Shown piece by piece: positions 24,872 through 37,400 of a stretch of DNA of 64,000 bases. The notes beneath the pieces were generated by a model that was not told where the DNA came from, did no database searches, and worked only from the letters and a program-made list of their open reading frames with translations. The stretch's first letter is position 1. Each line of letters begins with the position of its first letter. The stretch covers positions 7,455,474 through 7,519,473 of the forward strand of contig CM024182.1 in assembly GCA_013433145.1 (NCBI GenBank), read 5' to 3'. Position numbers and translations under genes: made by a program. The stretch is from Ascaris suum (taxonomy: Eukaryota; Nematoda; Chromadorea; Rhabditida; Ascarididae).

Positions 24872-26129
24872 CTGCAAACAACAAACAACGCCCTATTATA
24901 GGCAATTTGAAAGGTTGCCACATTCCCTTATTGATTGGTCTTCGATGACAATTCCATAATAAATTAAATTCAGAGGTATTGAGGCACTATGGGCCAGCAT
25001 GTTCACCGATATTACCTCTTATCATGCTATTCGTGCAAAAGCTGTTTTTTAACACAAAACGATTGCTAGATGCAATCTAATTTGATATAATTACAGTTTG
25101 TGTTATATCATACGTATAATGCAGACCATTAAATAAAACAAATTACATTAGCGGGAAATTTTATCTATTCGCTATTATCCATTAGAGGATAAATAAATAA
25201 ATAAATTTTATCATTATCTCTATACTTCAATTCAATGAATTTAAAGAAGTTTAAATTCATCGAAATATATAAAGATGATTTAAATAAGAGATGGATTAAG
25301 GAGAAAATTCCCAAAGGTTTATTTATGTGGCTTACTGATCCTTCATGGCTATCCTCCATTGCGTCATGGACTACCCGTCTCTTTATGATATGGACGATTG
25401 ACAATAGATGCATTTTGTTTGTGATCCAAAATGTTCACCTTGAGAAAATATTATTCGTTTAAAATTTCATGTAAAATTGAGAATTATACGATTATCTTGA
25501 TTATTCTAAAATAAAAAATGCAAATTTGAAATTATTTTGATGAGCTTATTGCTTACAGCTCATATAATATTTATGCTTACGAAGATAGCATATCAGAGAT
25601 TATTTCGAGGAGCTAAACAGTATCGCTCAAGGGAAATAAAACTCAAGTATTTTGTGATGTATCTCCTAAACAACCGATTTAGTTTAAAATAAATTTGATA
25701 GTCGATTATTGGTCGTTTTATTGATAGTTGGTCATTGAACGATAGTTCAATTGGTCATTCTATTGAAAGATATTTTTCCAACTGGTCATTTTATTGAAAA
25801 ATATTATTCTTGGCTCGAGTCGGCTTAAAATGACCGATGATATTATTGAGATTGGCATTTCATCGAATGAATTGATATTATTTATGCGATTGTAGCATTT
25901 TGATTGCTATGAATTAATCAAATTAGTTTATGACAGTATCTGAAAACTTGCATTGCAATATTTGCAAATTAATCAATTTCAACTGCATTGCAAACGTTAG
26001 TGATATATATGCAATGATAGCGCTCACTTGCAAACATACAACATATGGTAAAATTGCATAAAAGAGAAAATAACAATCGGAATAAAATTGCCCATCATAG
26101 ATGTAATTTTTGGGGATAGAGGGAAGTGC

Positions 26130-26142
26130 GGGGGGGGGGGGG
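26130..26142 (+). repeat. G13 homopolymer
   Basis: Thirteen G in intergenic DNA, followed within 60 bp by further G clusters. Confidence 0.9.
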
Positions 26143-26457
26143 TTATTCTTATATTTTTAAAGGAGGCAGGGGTGGGAGAGGGGGTCGACATGCACGACTA
26201 AGCCACCGAAATGAAGACTGATTAGAGAATATGCACTACACTTCGCTATCAGCAGGTAAACAATCATACCTGAGCCACCACTGAATGAAACAAATGAAAT
26301 CTTGTCCCGACGGTTTTCTTTTAATGGCTATTATGAACGCTAACCCCAATCGATTTTACTGCAAAACAAAAATTTACATAAAATGAGATGTGAGAGTACT
26401 TTACAAACATTTGCAATTTACAATAAAACAATAAAAGGACCGAGTAAAAGGTGACTT

Positions 26458-26709
26458 TCATAATAGACTGTTAATATCGGTCAACGTTGCTGAAGGGACC
26501 AGGATGAAGTCTATAGTAGAGGAAAACTTGCAGAAAGAAACCATTCGGAGCCGAGAAGAGTGTACTAATTGAAACAGCGCACGCAACTCGATGTGTGTGG
26601 GATTGAGCTGGCGGCCGATCAATTCGATCAACATTTTAGTCGGTGGATCGATCAATCGATAATTTCCGATCATTGAAATGTTGTTGTGGTGCAGTGAAAC
26701 ATTGCACAT
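26458..26709 (-). CDS. Candidate ORF, 83 codons, unknown
   Basis: ATG to TAG on the minus strand, with segments such as NYRLIDPPTKMLIELIGRQL and THIELRALFQLVHSSRLRM. It looks like helical coding sequence. The frame is closed by a stop just upstream of the ATG and no AG acceptor opens it, so it would have to be a first exon or a separate short gene. ORFs of this size occur by chance in a window this AT-rich. Confidence 0.22.
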   Translation of the reverse strand: MCNVSLHHNNISMIGNYRLIDPPTKMLIELIGRQLNPTHIELRALFQLVHSSRLRMVSFCKFSSTIDFILVPSATLTDINSLL

Positions 26710-26817
26710 ATGGTGTTACAATAAACTATATCATACGAATGCACAATCGGCAGAACAGTTTCGAACATTCGCTCAGTCTAGTAGTGCTTCTGATATGATA
26801 TGGTTAAGGACGCTTAC

Positions 26818-26910
26818 GCTTCTCAGATCGGCTATACGATGAGAGTAGATGGTAGAGCCTGGTCTTTGTACCAGGCAACATCGATGCGATAAGTCTTTGC
26901 AGACATTCCT
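26818..26910 (-). CDS. Candidate internal exon, unknown
   Basis: Acceptor GCTTTCAG and donor GTAAGC bound 93 nt that are open in two frames. The likelier frame (phase 1 in, phase 1 out) contains LQRLIASMLPGTKTRLYHLL, helical in character. The exon downstream is unclear, and the open frame at 26458-26709 has no acceptor in phase. Family not recognised. Confidence 0.3.
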
Positions 26911-26999
26911 CTGAAAGCAACAGTTGTTTAGCAAAAAAAAAAACTCGTAAAACTGGTTTAAAAAATGGGCATTTAGAAAATTATACAATATATGCGCAT

Positions 27000-29900
27000 A
27001 AAAGAAAAATAACAGGTAAATTAGAAACCAGAAACAAAACTTGCAGGTAAGGATGGAGAATTATTAGAATGAAGCAAATAAATGAGATGAAAAAAAAATA
27101 AATCAATAAGAGCAATGAACAAATTCAAGCGAAATATAAGAGCAAAGAAAATAGACGATTGTTTATTTATAGAAATATAACGAGAGTGAAGCTAGAAATC
27201 ATAAGAAAACGTGTGTTCGAAAAAATGAAGATTGAACATTGCCATAGATAATAGATTTGATGCGATGAATACGATAACCTGTTGCATAAGACATACCTGT
27301 CATGATGAACGATACAGCCTACGTGGAGAAATTCTAACTTCGTAGGTATTGTCTACTAGGAGGATGGGCATATTTGCATTTATTTATCGAGAACTCATCG
27401 TATCTGCGCATATGTTTGAGGCTACTTGAGCATTTTTATTTGCCGATAGTTTCGGCTTAGGAATCGTGAAAGTCATAGCTATGGCTCAATGCGAACACTG
27501 TTAAAGAAAAGCGCCTTCAAAGAAAAACATTTTATGGGGACACATTTCACAATTGACGGGTTTCGAAAAATTCAGATTTATTGTAAAGTACCCAGGTTGT
27601 TAGAAAGGTAGTGGACAAACGCATATGGTCTCAGCTTCAACTGCTAGAACTCATCCTTTTGGCCACTTTTTTTTTGCCCAGCCAATCGGAGAAAATGAAA
27701 AAGAAAATCCCTGCAAACATATTATGTACGCAGACGTTTTTGGCCTTGGCCTCACTCATTGATAGCATACAGACTTGCCCCCACCCGTTGCTTGGTGCCG
27801 TCGAAAAAATTGCGATATCGAAGGTTTCATATCGTCAGAGGTTTAGCCCCAATATTTGGCCTCGCCTGACATTCGGTTATCTCTAGGGTGGATTTGTACG
27901 GCGAGATGCTCTTAGAACAAGAAGATCTTAATGCTCTCACGTTTTTCAAAACTTGAAAATGGCAATTACTGGACGACGATATCCCGTGCAATTCTACTTG
28001 GAGACTGACGTCGACACCTAACTATGGTGCAACGACTGACAATACTTCCTGTTCGACCAACATCATAAAATCGTCCACGGATAGCCGTTTACTTGTTGTT
28101 ACAACTTCAACCGATAAATGTCCGTCTATTTCAATGAGCGTTTTTGTTAATTGTGTTGCATTTTGAGCAATAATAATTTCTATTAGGTAATTGATGTGTC
28201 CATTGCAGTTCTAATGCTTCATATCGTATTCCTTATGGTTTATCCTATAGATACCTATGGAATGCCATTGTTTTTCTTCGAACAAGAACCCCTAGCAGGA
28301 TTTGAGCTTTCACAGTACTTTTAGGACGTTAAAAACTTCCTTCGCCCCATCCTCCTTATCAAGATTTAAAAAAAGTTGTTAACTTGCCGAAACTTTAGAC
28401 GCCCTTTAGATTTCAACAGGCTTTCCATCCACGACTCAATCCTCACTTCTAGCAATCGTATGAAACGACTAGATGCCCCAAGAGTAAAATTCAAGCTTCC
28501 GCTGAAAGTAGCTTACAGCATGCGCGAAAAACAACAATAAGCAATTATTCACCTATGAGAAATGTCGCCCAAGTTACAAAGATCCACTTCTTAGCTTTTA
28601 GAGCTTCAATAATGAGTAAAAATTATCGCCAAAAAAATTGCCTTAATCAAGATCGCTTAAATAACGAACAAAAAATCGCTTCCTGGAAATTGGTTTTGCT
28701 GTAGTGAATCGGAAATGAGGAGTCATTAACGGTTTCATCGGCGTCGGGCAAGTATCCATATTACGCAAATTTTGCAAATGGGTTGGAATGCAATGAAGAA
28801 TACTCCACTAAAATATTTGTTAATAGAACAAGAAAAACATCGAATTCGAATTGCAATCGCTGAGAAATGTTTCATTCACTCATCCGGTAAAAAATTGCAA
28901 CGTGGATGGCAAGATGTATTCTAGGATGTTCGCATTCTTTCTTTATGATGACGTGACAGCCCATTGGCAATAGCGATGGTTTTTTCCCATTTACGCAGAA
29001 TTTAACTCGTGATTTGCGAAAGGTTCAATGCTCGAAGTGTGATTTTTTTTGGAAATACAGAGATGAGAAGATGAGACAAAGCTTCCTCTTTATATGAGAA
29101 CAAAAAAAATTTTTTTTTAAACACATTTAATAAATCCTTTCCCCCCGTAAATCCGTTTCATCCCTCTGAATGTGTAAAACACCCGCTGTAACTCCCGTAA
29201 CATTCAATCCTCTCTTTCCTTCACCACAAAACTCAAAAAAAAAACTTCCCACACGCCTGATGCGTCAAAATGCTGCAAGCAAAAGTGATTACTTTCCGTC
29301 TCAAAGTAGCCCTCTTAGAACTTCTGAGAAGCATATAAGCCTGTGCTTCTTTGAATGAATCCACTCACACCTCCTGCATATCTCCAAAATTTCTGCGTCT
29401 GAAATTTTAGATTTTTCAAAACTGAGTGGGAAGGTGTTCATAGGCCGGTAGGTGGTGTGCTCGTAGCCAAAAAAAGTTTGTGCTGTACGAAGGTCTCTAC
29501 GAGCTTCACCTCATTCCTGACGGGAATGATCCTTCTTCGTATATGTTCCTGAATAAACTTTTTTAAACGAAAAAGAGCATCTTATCTAGGTAAATTCCTG
29601 AGACTTTTTACTGTCTTATTCCATAAAAAGCATCTCGAACAAAACTTTGGCACACATATCACTTTTGCTTTTTTTCTTTCTTTCTAAAGGTTAACTGGCT
29701 GTCTTAAAACGACCTTCTGAGGCGATTGGCATTCTTCTCCTTTCCAACAAAATGCCATTCTGTTGCTGAAAAGTGAGAAAATCTAGCATTAATCTTTTTC
29801 TTTCTTTAAATAAGAGATCAATCTCCGCGATTCCTTGTGTTGACATCAGCACTGCGTAGCATTCGTCACAGACATACAATTTTCCACCGTTTTTCTCTCC

Positions 29901-31135
29901 AGCTCTCCCAAACCCCCTTCCTTTCCCACGTCCCTCTCCCCACTAAGGATGTCATGCACAACTTCACGAGTCTTTCAATAAACAATCTCTGTTGGAGTTC
30001 CTTTCCTTCCTAAATGGAATACGAAATTTCAACCAGTTCGTAGCAGACAGAAGTTCAGGAAAAAGCACTCAAAATGCGAAACTGGTGCCTTCTACCCTTC
30101 AGATCCTTAATTTTCGAGCATCGTTAACGAAACATTGGGATTACTTCCTGAATCGTTGTATGTTGGGAATTGTCACATCCCAAGAATGAAATAACAGAAC
30201 TTATGGATCTGTAATGGTGAAAAAAAGCAAAACTTAGGTGGTCCATAATGGAAACAGTTTTCTAAAGTTGGTTTATCAATAAACAAAACAAATCGAATTT
30301 CTTTAAATTCTTCAAAGATGGCGAAGAAATCACGACTGGTTGGAACCCTCTGAACCATCGTGAACTCGAGATCAAGAAAAGTTCTCCCAGAGGGTCATTC
30401 GGAATATGCGGACCGCAACTTCCCATTGACGAACAGGAAAAACCGGCCAGAAAGTGGGGTGTATCCGTATGCGAATCCCTAATGAAAGAAAACTCTGTGT
30501 AGTCTGATATGTTAAACTGGAGCACTGGTGTCCCTCTGATACGTCCGACTCCCACGGTTTTTTCAGTCTAGTTAGACAGTATAAACATTTTCATGACCTC
30601 TACCTTATGTTGCCGATCTGACTGATTCATATACTGGGTTGGCTCGCCGAAATTTGTGCCTTAAAACTTGATATGATTGTCTTTTCTTTAATAAACCTCC
30701 AGTGTGAATTCCCTAGTGCTACCTATTTCCTCCTATTTAATATCGTCACAACGTACACAAACATAAGCGGACGAAGATTTCTCAAACAGTCCATATGATC
30801 ACCTTAAATTCCGGCGCCACCGAATCCCCCCCAAAAAATACTAGCAACTGTGTTCCGAGAAAGCCTGTGCAAACCTCACTTTCATGCGCGATTGAATGTG
30901 GGACTCCATTCATCCAATATACTCGTATTATAGTATAACTCATCAATAATAAATTTCATTAATAATAATTGAAGAGGAAAACAAACGGAAGCAGCGGAAA
31001 ACCGACCGTACAAGGATGTTCTTTACCTTAGGTCACCGAATTAGCTCATATCCTTTTTTTTTAAAACAATTTTTTTATTTATAGCGCGTAGAGAATGAGA
31101 CGGGAGAAACAATGTGCAGAATGTGACATTCTTTC
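27000..31135. other. Intergenic between IST1 and the 26-kb exon candidates
   Basis: Holds the RecQ motif relic and several stop-free stretches of 60-85 codons on either strand. By my estimate these are expected by chance at this base composition. No splice-consistent chain was found. Confidence 0.5.
27759..27791 (-). pseudogene. Orphan RecQ helicase motif I
   Basis: The minus strand encodes ATGGGKSVCYQ followed at once by TGA. This is the Walker A motif plus flanking residues typical of RecQ/WRN/BLM helicases. The expected following LPA and SPL motifs are not found in any frame nearby. Upstream residues also do not match the family. Best explained as a fragment of a decayed RecQ-type gene or a captured exon; the domain is far too incomplete to work. 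Confidence 0.3.
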
Positions 31136-31141
31136 TTTATT
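31136..31141 (-). terminator. Possible poly(A) signal of IST1
   Basis: AATAAA on the minus strand about 275 nt past the IST1 stop. A further TTTATT (plus strand) run lies near 31075. Suggestive only. Confidence 0.25.
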
Positions 31142-31413
31142 CGGGCAATCAACACGCGATTATTAGCAATTTCCCAATAGTGGTAGCTTTATAGTATCAA
31201 TGTGGAAGCTACAGAACCATACGGTTAGCACATAAAGGAATGACTTTAAACACAACAGCTCGCGGTCATTAGCATGTTTCGCGCGAAGATAAAAATACAT
31301 CGAAAAAGAGCAAAAAACTCGTGTTTCTAGACCATCGGTCGCATATCCGGTCATAGACCTGTGAAGAACTTAGACAACTTTTTTACACTTCCGCTTCATC
31401 ACTTCACGTCAGC

Positions 31414-34400
31414 TCACTTGTTGCCTTTCTTTTTGAGCTGGTCGAAGCGCTTGGCCAAGTCATCGAAATCCAGGTCATCTCCAGGTGGCGGGTTTACGCC
31501 ACCAGCCCCAGGTGCCGATCCGGCTGGGCCATTTGGAGATGGATACGCACCCGAGCTGAACGGTGAGTCGCTTGGCGGTTCTGGGAAGTCCAATTCTCAA
31601 GAATAAGACGGTTAGACAATGCGCCGAAAAAATCATTAAGTAATTCAAGAAAATTGTGCGGGATGCTGTTTTAAATGAAGATCTGCTTTAAAAATAGGGC
31701 GCAAATCAACACAACATCACCAGTGCTTGACGACCTAACCAAAATACACTGGACAAGATCCAGCAAGATACAAAAGATCAGATCACAGTTGTGCATAAAA
31801 CATGGTTCGGTATGGAAGAAACATGAAAGAAAATTTCAAAAAAAAGGAAAAATACCAAATTCTTAACAAAAAAGGATAAAGCAGTTATGGACGACTGATA
31901 GAACATGAGAGAGGCATTAAATCTCGAAATAGTGGTAAAAAGTTTGCGAAAAGAAGGCATTTCGAAAAGTCCGAAAAGAGCGCATAAAGAGGAAGATCTT
32001 AAATTAGTGAGCAGTGCATAAACAAATGCCGCAAAAGGCGAAACAGGACCCGAGAAAATTGGGATAAAGCAGAAAAGGGTGGCGGAGAGTGGAAATTGCA
32101 AAAATAACGAAGGAGATCTAGACAGGGCTGGCCATTGAGCATGAAATGATATGGAAGAGAACGTAGTAAGCCTGGAAAAAAATGAAGTGAAATAAGTTAT
32201 AAAACGGAAAACAAGGAATTGGGCGTAAGCGGTTAGAAATGTGGACTAGGACTCCGAAAACTTTCGCCCAAAAAAAGCAGGAAAGAAAATGAATAACACG
32301 CGATGGGATGGAAAAAGCTATGTAGGATGAATGAGGCTGGAAAAAAATTGGGAGAAGTGTGAAAATGGTTTTAAAAAAAGGAGATTCGTGTGTGGGAAAC
32401 GGATGAAAAGTCTGGAAAAACCTGAGAGAAGTGGAAGGTGATAGAAGAACGAGAGAACCCATAAATAAAGAGAAAGTAGGATCGGCGAAAGTCAAAAAAG
32501 AAAAGAGAACGGCTCGAAAAAGTAAACAAATAAAAAAACAATTGGAAAACATTAAGGAAAAGTGAAGCAAAATTGAAAAATAACACAGAAGTTCGTCTAT
32601 ACCTTTCATCGTCTCTCTCCCGCCCCATATCTTATGTTTTCCTCTATATATGTCCAATATTTCTTCATTTACGTTGTAATTAACCACTCTCTTCAAATTC
32701 CTCTTCGCACTTCGTAAACTCTTGCATCTTCTTCGCAACACGCGTTCACTCTTTTTCTAGCCCGGCTCCAATTTCCCAAGGTTTCCCACCTTCCTGCCTT
32801 ACATCCCAACGTTGTTTCACATTCTCGACTTTTCCCTCTGTTCCTTTAATAGTTTCCAATCTCTCCTCTCCTTATTTTCTACCGACCATCCCTCTCCCAC
32901 CTTTTATTCTGCATTCAAAAGTTTTCAAAAGTTGTTAACTTTAAAACCCTCTTCATGGTCCAACCTTGTTTCCAACGTTCCCATCCTTCAGCTATTTCCT
33001 CATTTCATCACCACCATCTTTTTCTTTTATTCAAATGCTCCATCGTCACTCTGCTAATTTCTGCTCTCTCCAACTGTTGCCTTGTTTTTCTGCAGGTTTT
33101 TCTTTTTTTCTACTGTGTCCTGAATTTTCAGCAACGACGGCTTTATTAAAATGTTGTTCTACCAATGCTATCACTCACCCGACCTTCATCTCATGCACTG
33201 TTCAGGTAGGTCCCCAGTACAACCCGGATTTCCATGTTTCGTTTGATCTCGTTGGCACTGGTGCGGTGCTTCTACTCTTCATTCGAACCCAATAGCTTCT
33301 ACAGCTTGGGGGAAGGTTCAAGCTCTTCAGAAAGACTAGATCAGGAACGCGACATACCATCTGGGGACATCTTAGGTGGCAGAGCTCCTGCAGAAGCTGG
33401 TGGAGCACTCGGAACGCCGGTATTCGGAGACGGCTTCAACTTCGTTATGTCATCGCTGTCTGAACTCGTCTAAAATAAAACAACACAAGTCGTCTATTAC
33501 ATTGAATCCTCTCACTTCCACACGTTTATGAGAGCGCCACCTCATGGCAGTGTTCTCGATGATCCCATCAAACATCCGCAAAGATACCTTTTTACATCGG
33601 CTGTTTCAAGGAACCAGAAGTGCCCTTCACATGAACAACACGTGCCCGGACGGTGGATACAGATCTATCCTAAACGCACAAATATGCCACCACTGAAAAA
33701 CTTCACTACTCACGAGAGAGTAATGAAAACAACAATAAGCAAACTTGGCTGAGTCGTGGGTAATTGAACGGCACATTAGCTGCTGCTCCACCGTTGTGAG
33801 TCGGCATCTGTGGCAGTGGCGCTTTGTAACCGCCGCTTCCTCCGCCAAGACCATAATCAGGTCCTCCATAACCACCCGAACCAAACCCTCCTGGTGGCGG
33901 CGGCGGTGGACCAGGATAATATCCTAAAAACACAGGATAATATTAAAAGACTGCTTCTCAAAGAAGCCACCATTGGTGGAATGAAAAGAGAAGGGGGGGG
34001 GGGGGAAGAGAATTGCCGATCTTTCTGAAGAATGCCATCTCTGATAAACCGAAGAGAACCATAACGGAACCATTGAAAAAAGGCTCCGATGATGGTCACC
34101 ATTCGTGAAAAAATGTCATATTATAAATACGAAGCCAAACCGAATGTTGCTGCCCATCACACAATCGAAAATGAGAAAGAAAAACATGATAAAGGATCTC
34201 AAGCACCTATTTTGGGCCTGACAAGGAACAACAACTATTAAACCTGAGCACATTCTTCGAAGTTTTTGTCGAAGATAAAACCTACGACAACCTTATTTCA
34301 TCCTCAGCAAAAATGCCTACACCTGTCAAAAGCTGACCCTTCATTCGGCGACTCCCAATAAACTGTTCCTGGCAACACTGAGAATACAGGACAGGTTACA

Positions 34401-37400
34401 GGTCACATCACAAAAAAATCTTAGACATTACAAAAGAACTGAACGTCTTTACAAAGACATAAGTTAACAAACCAGAAGCCACCAATGATTAAAAACTGCC
34501 CTTGCAAGAAAAGGGTGCCTAAGGGCAGCACTCAAAACTCTTTCCAGCGATCTTTTTAAAGCTGTCCCTACCATCAACAACGACAACAGGCGAAAGATTT
34601 CATCACCTTTCAAAAAAAGACCAACTTTGGCTTCCTGGTGACTCATAACAGGAGCAAATATGAACGCTTAGCTGATGTTAAGCGGCAATACTACTGCAAT
34701 CACATCAACAAACCAGACAGGATTGAACTGCCAAATTTTGTGCAGAAAATAAGCAAAAAAAATACAGGTTTTCCTGGCAAGCCTAACTAAAAACCTCTTT
34801 CCCGGTTCACAGTAGATGCGGAAATAAAATCTACGAAACCGCTGCGATGTGGAGGATACTCCAATAGCACGCTGCCATCTTGCTTTACCAGCGGCATACT
34901 CCAAGTGCCCAACAGAATCAGACGATGATGTGATCTGTTTGTGTTGAACGTAAAGGCATATGTGCTGCGCATCAAACATGGTCCTCTCAACTGTCACAAT
35001 TTGCCAGTTTATTATATAGTTTTAGGATACGGACCCGACTGATACCCTAAACCCCATCACACTTCAACGATACCCACATGTAGTTCCATCCTAACAGCCA
35101 CATAAAGCCCGACTCTAACCACGTATTTTCCAAGATGCATGGCCATCCTTTCAGTTACACTGCATAATCAAAGCAACAAAAAACTCCTAAAAATAACGAA
35201 CGTACGACGAATCGTTCACTTATTCCTATAAACAATTGGCTGAGAACGAAGTTTACCTCCAGAAGCATTTCCATCGGGCGGCGGACCAGGCGGAGGTACA
35301 GCGCTGTTGCCGCCCTGATTGCCTCCGCCTGGATACATCCAGCCGTATCCCTGCTGAAAATTTCGAACTAGTTCGCTAGAGAAAAGCATCACTAGCTTTC
35401 AATTTAGATGAAGTCAATTTGACGACCATTTACAAAGGGAGAGGGATTGTTTAAAACAAATTAATTATTGAAAAGTATATTAAAGTGCCCTTTCCTAAAA
35501 GTATGAAAACATCGTTAGAAGTGACGGAAACCTCTAGGACTCGGGACTCTTATTTCCCCTTCAAGTAAACCCAAGATGAAGACAACCTTCGTGCCAACTT
35601 TTTCTACCTATCAACACCATTTCTTCGAGAGTAGGAAAAGCTCTATTTTATATTATTTCCGCTCAATGGCGACTTCCCTGTCTCATTCCCGCCTCTCCAT
35701 TCTCTTTCAAAGAAAAAAAACAATAAATAGTAAAAATTAATCTAATGAGTCACTATGAGTTTCTTTCTCCAGCATCATCGCCCCAACGACACACTATGCA
35801 CAATCATTCGTGTCACTCACTGCCATATAACAGTAAAACTGAACCCTCGAAATTTTACGCGCAGTATTTCCAGCTACGTCCGTGCATTTCGACCACAAAA
35901 ATGAGTGCGGCGTATTTCAAAGTAAGCCATGGGAAGGAAGCAATCATAACTTGAGAAGCAAATGCTTTCCAAGACTCACTGGGAATTTCTTTATCGGGCT
36001 CTCTTAACATGCAGCACTTTTTGCCGAGTTTTTGAATATTTGCCCAAAAATATCCCGTGTTCAATAAACTAACTTGACACGGGTAATCTTTTTCCTAAGG
36101 ACACTTCTGGGGAAAACCGGAAAAAAAAGTTGAGCTGATGCATTAAAACGGAACGAAGACTGCACGCAGCACCATTAAAAAATTTTTTGAAAGTTGGAAG
36201 AAACGAAAAAACTGCTGCAATTTCATGCTTCACAGAATGAAGGAAAAGAGGAGCGCAACGGTTCCATACTACAGATACTTCGGATTAAGTTTAGCAGTAC
36301 GCAGATCAGCACCGAGATGTATCTGATACGGGTAGCATGGAAGCCCAATCCTGATATTTTTCGATGTAGGCTAGCGGGGTCTTGTGCAATAATACCACGA
36401 AAACATCTTGTTTCATTCTCAGGCAATCCCGTTTCAAAGCATAACCCTGTTCTTGAAGGCTGCCAGCTTAATATGGCACTGTATTTATGCATAATACTTG
36501 CGCAGTCAGGAGTCCGCTGAATGGTTTTTCGAAGAGGAGCAGGGGAACAGAACATATCCGTGATGGATCAGCCGACGCTAAACTCACAAAAGAAAGACGG
36601 GGAGCCAAAATCGGCGCATTTGGAATTTTTTTTTGGGAAGATTTAAACTTGGATATTTGCTTTCCTTAATTTTTTATAGCATCAACTCCCCTAAAACTTT
36701 CTTCTTTTGTTCTGAAACGCCTTCCTAATTCACTTTTTTTGCAGTATACCAAGACTTTACTGTGACGGACACCAAACGGGACCTATATTTCTTAGCTTCA
36801 GTCGTTTCCATCCAAAGGTTTTTCTAGAACCTACACCAACTTCCAGAAACTCCCTGACAACTTGTGAGCAGGATGTTCGTAGCCCACATTTAGACCTACC
36901 AACACCACATGAGCAACAATTGATAGACGTGTAAACAAACAGTTAAACAAAACAATCTTGGTTACAACACTTGCTTAAATAGGTGAGCTAAGAGAAAAGA
37001 TAAAAGATTCCAAATACTTCTCGATTTCGAAAAAAATAAAATAAAATTAGCAACTTCACAATGCAACTTACTCCTCCCTGATTCTTGAAGTCGATTAGCA
37101 TCTGCTCCGCAGCGGCCACCTCATCTTCGCGCATGACATTTGGATCCGGTGTGAATGGTATCCCCGCGCTCTTCGCGATCTCGATCAGATATCTGCAATG
37201 TACCAAATCTAGTACTGTGGAAAACGTGTTCTATAAAATGTATATAGGCAAGAATTATGCTTAAATCAATCAACTTTCTCAGGCTAGAAACTGTTGGACA
37301 CAGTGTAAATTGCGAGCGCACGAGGAGTACGATGGCAGCGTGGATGATCGGGCTATCAGGCTCATCTTATACGGAACCAAACTGAACGTATCTATCAAAA

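Noticed and set aside
27808..28213. Minus-strand frame open except for one TAG, near the RecQ motif
   Set aside because: No recognisable family, and the frame does not connect to the RecQ motif.
29945..30502. Two plus-strand stop-free stretches of about 80 codons that look protein-like
   Set aside because: At this AT content I estimate tens of such stretches by chance. They are in different frames, with no ATG near the start and no splice sites that connect them.
32118..32741. Longest open frame in the window (207 codons, minus)
   Set aside because: It lies inside an IST1 intron in a purine-rich plus-strand tract, which removes stops from the minus strand. The translation is compositionally biased (Phe/Ser/Leu) with no domain.
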